DNA from: an uncultured Prevotella sp.
GTDB lineage: Bacteria; Bacteroidota; Bacteroidia; Bacteroidales; Bacteroidaceae
Direction: 5' to 3'
Length of the DNA stretch: 64,000 nucleotides
Assembly (NCBI GenBank): GCA_900319905.1
Contig: ONQB01000001.1
Coordinates: 1 to 64,000, forward strand
In this document: positions 53,883 through 61,682 of the stretch, piece after piece
Position numbering within the stretch: position 1 is the first letter of the stretch
How the letters are laid out: the number at the start of each line of letters is the position of its first letter
The notes under the pieces: generated by a model
The model's input: only the letters and a program-made list of their open reading frames with translations
Told to the model about the DNA's origin: nothing
The model's database searches: none
Made by a program: the position numbers and the translations under genes

Positions 53883-54764
53883 TCAGGCCTTGCGATATTC
53901 CTTGGGCGACATGCCCACATGCTCCTTAAAGAACTTCCCTAAGAAGCTTTGGTTGGGGAAGTGCATGCGTTCAGCAATCTCCTTGATGCTGAGATTGCTG
54001 TTCTTTAACAAGACGCGCAGTTCAAGCGTCACAAAGTCATCAATCCACTTGCTTGGCGTCTCACGGCTGATCTGCCGGATGACCTCGGAGAGATATTTGG
54101 GTGTAATCGACAGTTGTTCTGCATACCATGTCACGCGCCGTTCGTTCCGGAAGTTCTTCTCTACCATTTGTATGAACTTCATGAAGATCTCTTCCGAGCG
54201 CCGGTTTTGCGCTGTGTTGGTGTCGGACTGTATGATGTGCCATATCATGTTGCCGGCATCGTAGACAAACGCCTGCATGAGGGCACGGACGGTGTCGCGG
54301 CGGAAGCGATGGTCAGTCTCGGAGATTTTCTGACGGATGAGCAGAAAAAAGCTGAGCATGCTCTGTATGCCTTCTTTGTTCATGTTGAATACCGGGTGCA
54401 TGCGTGAGAAGAGAAAGATCGATGACAGATCGCGCATGCCCGAGAGTATTTCTCTGGTATAGTTCTCCGATATGAAGACACCGCGGCCGATGCAGTCGTC
54501 GCTAAAATGAACGCCGCTCACCACCTGCTTGATGCCAATGATGATGATCTGTCCTGCCGATATGGTGTGGTGGATCGTGTCAACCGTATATTCGGCTTGT
54601 CCCTTGACGCAGAAGGCGAAAAGCAGACAGTCCATGCGTTTGGGCTCCTCCGGCAGTCTGATGCGGGAGATGTCATAGACAAGCGCCACGTCGTCTTGCA
54701 GGCGTTCGACGGGACCTGCCTTGCTCACGCTGTCGATCGTGATGTGTTCAAGTTCTGTCTTCAT
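53883..54764 (-). CDS. AraC-family transcriptional regulator
   Basis: The 293-residue protein has an N-terminal cupin-like sensor part (about residues 15-120) and two C-terminal helix-turn-helix motifs (about 200-293: VTWYAEQLSITPKYLSEVIR and LSIKEIAERMHFPNQSFLGK, ending FKEHVGMSPKEYRKA). It binds an unknown effector. The gene starts 10 bp after the stop of the 331-residue secreted protein gene on the same strand, so the two share a transcript. Its targets are not identified. Confidence 0.9.
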   Translation of the reverse strand: MKTELEHITIDSVSKAGPVERLQDDVALVYDISRIRLPEEPKRMDCLLFAFCVKGQAEYTVDTIHHTISAGQIIIIGIKQVVSGVHFSDDCIGRGVFISENYTREILSGMRDLSSIFLFSRMHPVFNMNKEGIQSMLSFFLLIRQKISETDHRFRRDTVRALMQAFVYDAGNMIWHIIQSDTNTAQNRRSEEIFMKFIQMVEKNFRNERRVTWYAEQLSITPKYLSEVIRQISRETPSKWIDDFVTLELRVLLKNSNLSIKEIAERMHFPNQSFLGKFFKEHVGMSPKEYRKA

Positions 54765-54773
54765 ATCAGGTAC

Positions 54774-55769
54774 TTAATATAAATCCGTTATGTGTTTGTT
54801 GATTGATACCGCTTCGAGCAGCGTTATCTGATCTGGCCGGAAGCGGTTGTCACCTTCTACGATGATGTTGCCTGCGTAAGTTGTGGCGAATACCGGCCAG
54901 GCCTGTTCGTCCATTTCACCGTTGCAGATGTAGGTGAGTGGTCCGAGCTGTATCTGTTCGCCCTGCCGTGCCCCACGCAGGGTGGCAGTGGCAAAGCCGT
55001 AGAAGCCGTCTGACAGCGTCTGTCGCAGTTCACGGCCGCGGCCACCGGGGTAGGGGAAGGAAACGACATGCGTTATCGTGGGGGCCTCGTAGCACAGGGG
55101 ATAAGCCGTGAGAGCACTGTCGTCGGCCATGTCGCCGGTGCTCAGGCTGTCGTTGGCGACGCTGTTGGCCGACTGCCACAATGCGGCTGCGTAGGCTGTT
55201 GTCTTCCAGTCGGTGTTGTGTGCGCGTCCGTCTATCCATTCACCACCGTCAGTAGTAAGACGGCTGTTGGCTTTGCGGCATTGCCAGTTGCCGTCGCTGT
55301 CATAGCTGAAGGCTTCGCCGTTGTGGCTGGTGCCAAAGAAGGTGACGGCAATCTGCCGGCGATGCAGTGAGGGTGCTGTGGGACTGTAGACAAGCGCCAC
55401 CACATTGGTGTCGGCACGCAGATAAGGAGTGACGTCGAATGTCATGGCCAATGACCGGTGGTCGTTGGCTGAATTGCGCTGCGGGTAATACCTGGCTGTG
55501 CCCACGTTGCAGGCATTGATGTAGAGCTTGTAGTATCCGGTGGTCGTTACAGTGATGCTGGCCTGTCGGGGACGTCCGGAAAAGAGATAAGTCTGTCGAA
55601 ACCATACGTGCGACAGACTGTCGGGCTGCGCTTCGCAAATCCAAGGTGTGTTGAACGCCTGTGACCGGGCTGGGACGCTGTGGAAAGCGCATAAAAAAAA
55701 GAACCCCATGAGCGATAGGGACGAAAGACCAGCGCCTTTCGGCTGATGGATGTATTGATACCATTGCAT
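54774..55769 (-). CDS. Secreted protein with alpha-L-rhamnosidase-N-like fold
   Basis: The 331-residue protein has a signal peptide (starting at M1 or at the internal MGFFFLCAFHSVPARSQA). After it, WICEAQPDSLSHVWFRQTYL and VTTTGYYKLYINACNVGTAR resemble the start of the N-terminal beta-sandwich of bacterial alpha-L-rhamnosidases (GH78). A catalytic (alpha/alpha)6 barrel is missing; true GH78 enzymes are far longer. It is either a carbohydrate-binding remnant of a truncated gene or a stand-alone binding module. It precedes the AraC gene by 10 bp. Confidence 0.6.
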   Translation of the reverse strand: MQWYQYIHQPKGAGLSSLSLMGFFFLCAFHSVPARSQAFNTPWICEAQPDSLSHVWFRQTYLFSGRPRQASITVTTTGYYKLYINACNVGTARYYPQRNSANDHRSLAMTFDVTPYLRADTNVVALVYSPTAPSLHRRQIAVTFFGTSHNGEAFSYDSDGNWQCRKANSRLTTDGGEWIDGRAHNTDWKTTAYAAALWQSANSVANDSLSTGDMADDSALTAYPLCYEAPTITHVVSFPYPGGRGRELRQTLSDGFYGFATATLRGARQGEQIQLGPLTYICNGEMDEQAWPVFATTYAGNIIVEGDNRFRPDQITLLEAVSINKHITDLY

Positions 55770-55818
55770 GTGGTCTTTTGTCCCTTTCGTTTTGCGGTTC
55801 TCTTGATGTTTGGTAAAA

Positions 55819-55961
55819 GGGGATGTATCAAAATTGGAGAAGTTCAGAAGTCTGGAAGTTCAGTCAAATGCATAAGTATCTGACAATAAGGTGTCATTAT
55901 AGTAATGACAGAACTTCAGGACTTCTGATCTCCCGGACTTCTTTAATTTTGATACACCCTC
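55819..55961. repeat. GAAGTCCGG inverted-repeat element, copy E
   Basis: Ends GGATGTATCAAAATTGGAGA and TTTAATTTTGATACACCC are inverted; inside are GAAGTTCAGAAGTC, AGTTCAGTCAAATGCATAAG, the core GTATCTGACAATAAGGTGTC and GTAATGACAGAACTTC. The ends agree with copy A (GGTGTATCAAAAT). It lies between the secreted protein gene and the gyrB stop. Confidence 0.85.
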
Positions 55962-56007
55962 GTATTGTTATATTGTATGACGTCTGATGCAGTTCTGCAT
56001 CGAAGTC

Positions 56008-57984
56008 TTATGCGTCGATATTGGCGTAAGCAGCGTTCTCTTCGATGAACTCTCGGCGTGGCTCTACGTCGTCGCCCATGAGCATGGAGAAGATTTCGTC
56101 GGCTTCGGCTGCATTCTCAATGGACACTTGCTTGAGCAGGCGTGTCTTCGGGTCCATGGTGGTCTCCCAGAGTTGCTCGGGGTTCATCTCACCAAGTCCT
56201 TTGTAGCGCTGCGTGTGGATGCTCTTGCCGTCCTCCACGCCATTGCCGTACTTGTCGAGGAAAGCCTGGCGCTGCTGATCGTTGTAGCAGTATTGGCTGA
56301 TCTTGTTCTTATAGGTGCATTTGTACAATGGCGGTGTGGCGATGTAGAGGTGTCCTTCCTCAATAATCTTCGGCATGAAGCGGAAGAAGAGGGTCATGAT
56401 AAGGGTGTCGATGTGTGAACCATCGACATCGGCATCGGTCATGATGATAATCTTGTCGTAGCGCAGCTTGTCGATGTTGGCCTCGCGGTCATCCTCACCG
56501 TCCACGCCGAAGCGTACGCCGATGCTCTGGATGATGTTCATCACCGATTCGGCTTCGAACACGCGGTGCCACTGTACCTTCTCCACGTTGAGAATCTTAC
56601 CGCGCAGCGGCAGGATGGCCTGGGTGTAACGGTCGCGGCCCTGCTTGGCCGAACCACCTGCGGAGTCACCCTCGACGAGGAAGATCTCGCAGTCCTTCGG
56701 GTCTTTGTTGGAACAGTCGGCAAGCTTGCCAGGCAGACCACCGCCGCTCATCACGCTCTTGCGCTGCACGCTCTCACGCGCCTTGCGGGCAGCGATACGT
56801 GCGGTGGCAGCAAGGATGACCTTCTCGCAGATGAGCTTGGCCTCGTCAGGATGCTCTTCGAGGTAGTTGGTCAGTGCCTCACCCACAGCCTGGTTGACGG
56901 CACCGGTGACCTCGCTGTTGCCGAGTTTGGTCTTGGTCTGGCCCTCGAACTGAGGCTCGGCCACCTTAATGGAGATGACGGCTGTGAGACCCTCACGGAA
57001 GTCCTCACCGGCCACCTCAATCTTGGCTTTCTCTATCTGCTTGGAGATCTGCGGGTCGTTGTCGGCATAGTTCTTCAGCACACGGGTCAGTGCCTGACGG
57101 AAACCGGTGACATGCGTACCGCCCTCGATGGTGTTGATATTGTTGACATAGGAGTGGAGGTTCTCCGAATAGTCGGTGTTGTACATGATGGCCACCTCGA
57201 TGGGCACGCCCTGCTTCTCGGTCTTGAGATAGATGACGTCGTCGAAGAGGTGCTGACGGTGACGGTCGATGTAGCGCACGAACTCTTTCAGTCCGTCCTT
57301 GGCGTGGAACACTTCCTGACGGGTCTTGCCCGTCTCAGGGTCGGGGCGCAGGTCGGTGAGCGTGATCTTGATGCCTGCATTCAGGTAGGCCAGCTCACGC
57401 ATGCGGCGGGCAACAATGTCCCACTGGAAAGTCGTGGTGGTGAAAATGGTAGGGTCGGGCCAGAACTGCTGACGTGTGCCGCGCTTGGTGGTGTCGCCCA
57501 CCATCTTCACAGCATAGAGCGGCTTGCCTTTCTCGTATTCCTGCTGATAGATATGACCGTCGCGGTAGACCTGCGAGAGCATGTGGGTGGACAGTGCGTT
57601 GACACAGCTCACACCTACGCCGTGCAGACCACCGGATACTTTGTAGGAGTTCTTGTCGAACTTACCACCAGCGTGGAGCACGGTCATTACGACTTCGAGT
57701 GCGCTCTTGTGCAACTTCTGGTGCTCGTCAACGGGGATGCCTCGGCCATTGTCCTCTACGGTGCAACTGCCATCAGCATTGATGGTCACTTCCACTTCGG
57801 TGCAGAAGCCTGCCATGGCCTCGTCGATACAGTTGTCTACAGTCTCGTTGATGAGGTGGTGAAGTCCTTTCTCGCTAACGTCACCAATGTACATGGCCGG
57901 ACGTTTGCGCACGGCCTCAAGACCCTCCAATACTTGAATATTGGAGGCTGAATAATTATCTTCAGGATGTTGGTTTTCTGCCAT
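56008..57984 (-). CDS. gyrB: DNA gyrase subunit B
   Basis: ATPase subunit of the gyrase that adds negative supercoils. The 658-residue protein begins LEGLEAVRKRPAMYIGD, with VEDNGRGIPVDEH and GGLHGVG of the ATP site, a transducer domain, then a Toprim domain with EGDSAGGSAKQGRDR and DADVDGSHI metal acids. Start at 57984 (MAENQHPEDN) is preferred to an ATG 22 codons earlier because a -7 promoter element sits at 58016-58009. Close to the division cluster on the same strand but with its own promoter. Confidence 0.96.
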   Translation of the reverse strand: MAENQHPEDNYSASNIQVLEGLEAVRKRPAMYIGDVSEKGLHHLINETVDNCIDEAMAGFCTEVEVTINADGSCTVEDNGRGIPVDEHQKLHKSALEVVMTVLHAGGKFDKNSYKVSGGLHGVGVSCVNALSTHMLSQVYRDGHIYQQEYEKGKPLYAVKMVGDTTKRGTRQQFWPDPTIFTTTTFQWDIVARRMRELAYLNAGIKITLTDLRPDPETGKTRQEVFHAKDGLKEFVRYIDRHRQHLFDDVIYLKTEKQGVPIEVAIMYNTDYSENLHSYVNNINTIEGGTHVTGFRQALTRVLKNYADNDPQISKQIEKAKIEVAGEDFREGLTAVISIKVAEPQFEGQTKTKLGNSEVTGAVNQAVGEALTNYLEEHPDEAKLICEKVILAATARIAARKARESVQRKSVMSGGGLPGKLADCSNKDPKDCEIFLVEGDSAGGSAKQGRDRYTQAILPLRGKILNVEKVQWHRVFEAESVMNIIQSIGVRFGVDGEDDREANIDKLRYDKIIIMTDADVDGSHIDTLIMTLFFRFMPKIIEEGHLYIATPPLYKCTYKNKISQYCYNDQQRQAFLDKYGNGVEDGKSIHTQRYKGLGEMNPEQLWETTMDPKTRLLKQVSIENAAEADEIFSMLMGDDVEPRREFIEENAAYANIDA

Positions 57985-58008
57985 TTTAGCTTGGTTTATA
58001 TTATTATG

Positions 58009-58016
58009 CAAAGGTA
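58009..58016 (-). promoter_or_regulatory. Promoter -7 element for gyrB
   Basis: Minus-strand TACCTTTG followed by C fits TAnnTTTG, 24 bases before the gyrB start. The 160 bases between it and the rpsT terminator hold nothing I recognise. Confidence 0.6.
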
Positions 58017-58211
58017 CGAAAAACCGACCTAATAAGGAAACTTTTGTCACAAAAATCGGGTGATGGCAAGTGTTAAATAAACGTACTTTTCAAGGACAGT
58101 TTTCGGATGGTTGAAGGCCATTGCTTCGGGAGCTGTTATGCTTCGGAAAAGCACTTATTCGGCTACGACGTAGACGCTGAAAACATAACAAACGATAGGG
58201 TGAAAGTTGAA

Positions 58212-58251
58212 GACAAAATAAAAGCCGTCTCCCTTCTAAAGGGAAACGGCT
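58212..58251 (-). terminator. Terminator after rpsT
   Basis: On the minus strand AGCCGTTTCCCTT and AAGGGAGACGGCT pair around a short loop and are followed by TTTATTTTG. It lies 31 bases after the rpsT stop. Confidence 0.75.
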
Positions 58252-58281
58252 AAATTTCTAAACCACATTCAGACCCGATGC

Positions 58282-58536
58282 TTAGCCCAGCTTTGCGATA
58301 TGTGCTGTCAGGCTTGACTTCAAGTTAGCTGCCTTGTTCTTGTGGATGATGTTGGTCTTTGCCAACTTGTCCAGCATGCTCTGTACAGAGGGATAAAGCT
58401 TCACGGCCTCATCCTTGTCAGTGGTAGCGCGAAGCTTGCGCACGGCATTACGCATGGTCTTTGCATAATATTTGTTGTGCAACGTGCGGACCTTCGTCTG
58501 ACGGATTCTCTTGATTGATGATTTGTGATTTGCCAT
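58282..58536 (-). CDS. rpsT: 30S ribosomal protein S20
   Basis: The 84-residue basic helical protein begins [20 protein letters not shown] and has the family's [15 protein letters not shown] and the ending [16 protein letters not shown]. It is a primary binder of 16S rRNA. It starts 51 bases after the 3' end of tRNA-Glu on the same strand, with no other promoter in the gap, so one transcript from the promoter at 58688 probably covers both, and a terminator follows. Confidence 0.95.
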   Translation of the reverse strand: MANHKSSIKRIRQTKVRTLHNKYYAKTMRNAVRKLRATTDKDEAVKLYPSVQSMLDKLAKTNIIHKNKAANLKSSLTAHIAKLG

Positions 58537-58587
58537 CTTTATATTTTACTTTTTACTTTTCCTTGTTTCCTTAGCCTTAAGGCTTTG

Positions 58588-58659
58588 TAGTCCATAGCAG
58601 AGTCGAACTGCTCTTTAGAGAATGAAAATCTCTCGTCCTAACCGATAGACGAATGGACC
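58588..58659 (-). tRNA. tRNA-Glu (anticodon TTC)
   Basis: The minus strand reads GGTCCATTCGTCTATCGGTT onward: a 7-bp acceptor stem (GGTCCAT with ATGGACT, first pair G-T), a D arm with GTCTATCGGTTAGGAC, an anticodon stem GAGAG/CTCTC around ATTTTCATT with the TTC anticodon, and a T arm GCAGTTCGACTCTGC with the TTCGA loop. CCA is not encoded. The position in front of rpsT is shared with related genomes as far as I recall. Confidence 0.93.
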
Positions 58660-58680
58660 ATCCATTTTTAAATGCGGGTG

Positions 58681-58688
58681 CAAAGTTA
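58681..58688 (-). promoter_or_regulatory. Promoter -7 element for tRNA-Glu and rpsT
   Basis: Minus-strand TAACTTTG followed by C, 21 bases before the tRNA 5' end. Confidence 0.65.
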
Positions 58689-58752
58689 CGACTTTTTCGG
58701 CAACTGCCAAAATTTTCTTCGCTAATTTTTGCCATAATTGCTTGATTTTTCG

Positions 58753-58760
58753 TATTTTTG
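58753..58760 (+). promoter_or_regulatory. Promoter -7 element for recO
   Basis: TATTTTTG followed by C fits TAnnTTTG but ends only 7 bases before the recO ATG. If used, the mRNA would be almost leaderless. Divergent from the tRNA-Glu promoter. Confidence 0.45.
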
Positions 58761-58767
58761 CCCTTAT

Positions 58768-59490
58768 ATGGAAGTAAAGACCAAAGCAATTGTGCTGCGA
58801 ACGGTGAAATATGGGGAGTCGCGCTTTATTGTTGACTTGCTCACACGGGAGGTTGGACGGGTGTCGTTTATCTGTCAACTTACGAAGTCGGGTCATGGCA
58901 AAATCAAAAAGCAGTTGTTCCAGCCGCTTACGTTGTTGGACATTGTGTTTGACTATCGTAAGAACCTGACGCTGCAGCGTTTTCAGGATCTGCGCATCGG
59001 TCATGCCTATCTGTCGTTGCCATTCGACGCTTACAAATTGTCTATTTCGCTGTTTCTGGCTGAATTCCTGGTTTATGCCACGCGTGACGAACAGGACAAC
59101 TGGCCGTTGTTCGACTTTATTGAGACTAGTCTGCTGTGGCTGGATAATGCCACAGATGGCTTCTCCAATTTTCATTTGGTCTTTATGATGCGCATCTCGC
59201 TCTTCATCGGTTTCTTTCCCAATATGGAGAGCTATCAGGAAGGGGCCTGGTTCGACCTGCGCGACGGTATCTTCTCGCTGTTGCGGCCTGCCCATACCGA
59301 CTGCCTCAACCCTGATGAGGCAACGCATGTAGTAACGCTCATGCGTATGTCGCTCGATAACATGCAGCTGTTCCGTATGTCACGGGTAGATCGCAATCGT
59401 TGTACCGATATCATTCTGTATTACTACCGTCTTCATCTTCCCGATTTCCCTGAACTGCGCTCGCTGGCTGTGCTTAAGGAGCTGTTTTGA
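58768..59490 (+). CDS. recO: DNA repair protein RecO
   Basis: Helps load RecA at gaps. The 240-residue protein starts MEVKTKAIVLRTVKYGESRF, the standard start of the RecO N-terminal OB fold, followed by a helical domain with FIGFFPNMESYQEGAWFDLR. The zinc-binding cysteines of some RecO proteins are absent, and the sequence is otherwise like Bacteroidota RecO. Start at 58768 is chosen over an ATG ten codons earlier because it matches the family start and the promoter at 58753-58760 would lie inside the longer form. Convergent with the YqeY gene downstream. Confidence 0.9.
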   Translation: MEVKTKAIVLRTVKYGESRFIVDLLTREVGRVSFICQLTKSGHGKIKKQLFQPLTLLDIVFDYRKNLTLQRFQDLRIGHAYLSLPFDAYKLSISLFLAEFLVYATRDEQDNWPLFDFIETSLLWLDNATDGFSNFHLVFMMRISLFIGFFPNMESYQEGAWFDLRDGIFSLLRPAHTDCLNPDEATHVVTLMRMSLDNMQLFRMSRVDRNRCTDIILYYYRLHLPDFPELRSLAVLKELF

Positions 59491-59517
59491 GTTTGCCGGC
59501 TGTGCGGTGGCCATCCC

Positions 59518-59787
59518 AGTATTGGAATAATAGGGAAGTCCGGAAGTCCGGAAGTCCAGAAGTTCAGTCATATGCACAAGCATCTAATGGAAGTCCGGAA
59601 GTACAGAAGTCCGGAAGTTCAGTCATATGCACAAGCATCTAATGGAAGTCCGGAAGTATAGAAGTCCAGAAGTCCGGAAGTTCAGTCATTACTATTGTAG
59701 TATCAAATGATGCTCATGCATATGACTGTACTTCCGGACTTCTGTACTTCCGGACTTCAATTGACTAATCTTCCGGGCTTCCCCTTC
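59518..59787. repeat. GAAGTCCGG inverted-repeat element, copy F, expanded
   Basis: Three tandem left arms, each with GGAAGTCCGGAAGT-type 9-bp units followed by TTCAGTCAT (two continue as ATGCACAAGCATCTAA), face one right arm of ATGACTGTACTTCCGGACTT. It is about twice the length of the other copies. It fills the whole gap between the convergent recO and YqeY genes (59491-59800). Confidence 0.85.
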
Positions 59788-59800
59788 ATTCTATGATGGT

Positions 59801-60256
59801 TTATGCGTTGAGGAGCTTTCTCACGATGCTTGAAATCTCCTTGCCGTCGGCTTTGCCTGCCATTTGCTTGGTGGCCAGCCCCATGACTTTGCCCATATCC
59901 TTCATGGACGAAGCACCGGTCTGTTCGATGATGGCCTTAACCTGTGCCTCTACCTCTTCAGCGGACAATGGCTTGGGCAGGAATTCCTTGATAACTCTGA
60001 CCTGCGCCATCTCGCCTTCTGCCAGTTCCGGACGGTTGGCCTTGGTATAGATGTCGGCACTCTCTTCGCCTTGCTTGACGAGCTTCTGCAGTATCTTCAT
60101 GGCTGTAGCGTCGTCGAGCGTGTCGTTGGCGCCCGGTGCCGTCTTGGCTTCGATGAATACCTTCTTGATGTTGCGCAGGGCCTCGAGACGCACCTTGTCG
60201 CGTGCCTTCATAGCCTCGCGTATGCCTTTGCTAACTTGATCGAAAAGTGATTCCAT
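59801..60256 (-). CDS. GatB/YqeY domain-containing protein
   Basis: The 151-residue protein is of the YqeY family, related to the C-terminal helical domains of the GatB amidotransferase subunit. ESLFDQVSKGIREAMKARDK at the start, VKQGEESADIYTKANRPELA in the middle and GKVMGLATKQMAGKADGKEI near the end are typical. It may act on tRNA-bound substrates, but function is not established. It lies 45 bp after ftsZ on the same strand, a common position in Bacteroidota. Confidence 0.9.
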   Translation of the reverse strand: MESLFDQVSKGIREAMKARDKVRLEALRNIKKVFIEAKTAPGANDTLDDATAMKILQKLVKQGEESADIYTKANRPELAEGEMAQVRVIKEFLPKPLSAEEVEAQVKAIIEQTGASSMKDMGKVMGLATKQMAGKADGKEISSIVRKLLNA

Positions 60257-60301
60257 ATTAACCTTGAAAAATGATTTTGATAAATAACTTCAGCTGTTAT
60301 G

Positions 60302-61672
60302 TTATACAAAACTTATCACGCCCTGTACCGGTTCACCATTATCGTCCTGTGTGGGCTCTGTGGTGTTGCCGCTGGCCTGCTTGCGAATGTCGTCCAACAT
60401 CTGTCGTGTGCGTTTGTAGGTAGGCGTGTTTTCTACAGCCAGGATGACGTCCTCGTTGTCGATGTCCTCTTGGTTGAAGATGAAGATATGCGGTCTGCGC
60501 TTGTGGCGTGTGCTGTTGTTGTCGCTGCCATAGTAGCGCGAGCGCCGCTGTGCGTTTTCGGCTGCTTTCTCTTCGGCTTCCGCGATGCGGTCGGCTTCTT
60601 CCTGTGTGCGGTGCTGCTTGCGCTCGATGGGCTCCACATCCTCCACACCGAAGCCTGTTGCCAGAATGGTTACCTTTACCTTGCTGCCGAGGTTCGGGTC
60701 GACAGCCACACCCCACTTGATTTCGAAGTCCTCGCCGAAGCGTGCCATGAAGTCATTGACGTCGTTCATCTCTTCCATCATCAGACCCTGCTGGTCTTTC
60801 TTGTCACTGGAGAACGAGATGGAGAGCAGGATTTTCTTAGAGTTGAACACATCGTTGTCGTTGAGCAGCGGGGAGTTGAGGGCATCGTCGATAGCCTTCT
60901 TCACACGCCCCTCGCCCTCGCCGTAGCCAGTGCTCATGATGGCCACGCCACCGTCTTTGAGCACCGTCTTCACGTCGTTGAAGTCGAGGTTGATGAGGCC
61001 GTGTATGGTGATGATCTCAGCAATGCTCTTTGCCGCCACGCTCAGGGTGTCGTCGGCCTTGCCGAAGGCGTCGATGAGGGTGAGGTCGGGATAGATCTCG
61101 CGCAGGCGTTCGTTGTTGATTACGAGCAGTGCGTCTACATGCTTGGCCATCTCCTCGACGCCGTCGAGTGCCTGGTCAATCTTCTTCGGGCCTTCGAAGC
61201 GGAAGGGAATGGTAACGATGCCCACGGTGAGGATGCCCATCTCCTTGCTCACTTGTGCGATGACCGGTGCGGCACCTGTTCCGGTGCCACCGCCCATGCC
61301 GGCTGTGATGAAGGCCATCTTCGTACCGTCGTCGAGCATGCGCCGTATGTCCTCCTCACTCTCCAGTGCGGCTTGGCGGGCACGTGCCGGACGGTTGCCG
61401 GCGCCAAGACCTTCCTTGCCTAACTGAAGGCGTACGGGAACGGGAGAGTCATCCAAGGCCTGCGCGTCGGTATTGCAAAGAACGAAGGACACGTCATGGA
61501 TGCCCTCACGGTACATGTGGTTGACGGCGTTGCCGCCACCACCACCCACACCAATCACCTTGATGATGCTGTTTTCCTTCTGTGGTTCACCGAAGTCAAG
61601 GATGTCTGGCTTCGGATTTGTCTTATTGTAGTCTGGCATAGTGCTATTGCTTTGAATATACGATGTTGTCAT
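60302..61672 (-). CDS. ftsZ: Cell division protein FtsZ
   Basis: Tubulin-like GTPase that forms the division ring. The 456-residue protein has VIGVGGGGGNAVNHM near residue 40, the tubulin signature GGGTGTGAAP near residue 128, a GTPase core to about residue 345, and a long, charged C-terminal linker with a VEPIERKQHRTQEEADRI region. The conserved C-terminal peptide for FtsA binding appears to be in TPTYKRTRQMLDDIR. Start could be M1 or the internal MPDYNKTN 11 codons on. Follows ftsA by 10 bp. Confidence 0.96.
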   Translation of the reverse strand: MTTSYIQSNSTMPDYNKTNPKPDILDFGEPQKENSIIKVIGVGGGGGNAVNHMYREGIHDVSFVLCNTDAQALDDSPVPVRLQLGKEGLGAGNRPARARQAALESEEDIRRMLDDGTKMAFITAGMGGGTGTGAAPVIAQVSKEMGILTVGIVTIPFRFEGPKKIDQALDGVEEMAKHVDALLVINNERLREIYPDLTLIDAFGKADDTLSVAAKSIAEIITIHGLINLDFNDVKTVLKDGGVAIMSTGYGEGEGRVKKAIDDALNSPLLNDNDVFNSKKILLSISFSSDKKDQQGLMMEEMNDVNDFMARFGEDFEIKWGVAVDPNLGSKVKVTILATGFGVEDVEPIERKQHRTQEEADRIAEAEEKAAENAQRRSRYYGSDNNSTRHKRRPHIFIFNQEDIDNEDVILAVENTPTYKRTRQMLDDIRKQASGNTTEPTQDDNGEPVQGVISFV

Positions 61673-61682
61673 GTGAGTCTTG

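Noticed and set aside
56566..57951. 461-codon open frame on the plus strand opposite gyrB
   Set aside because: Shadow of gyrB codon bias; no start context, no family features, and gyrB is certain on the other strand.
60299..61423. 374-codon frame opposite ftsZ
   Set aside because: Antisense shadow of ftsZ with no recognisable domains.
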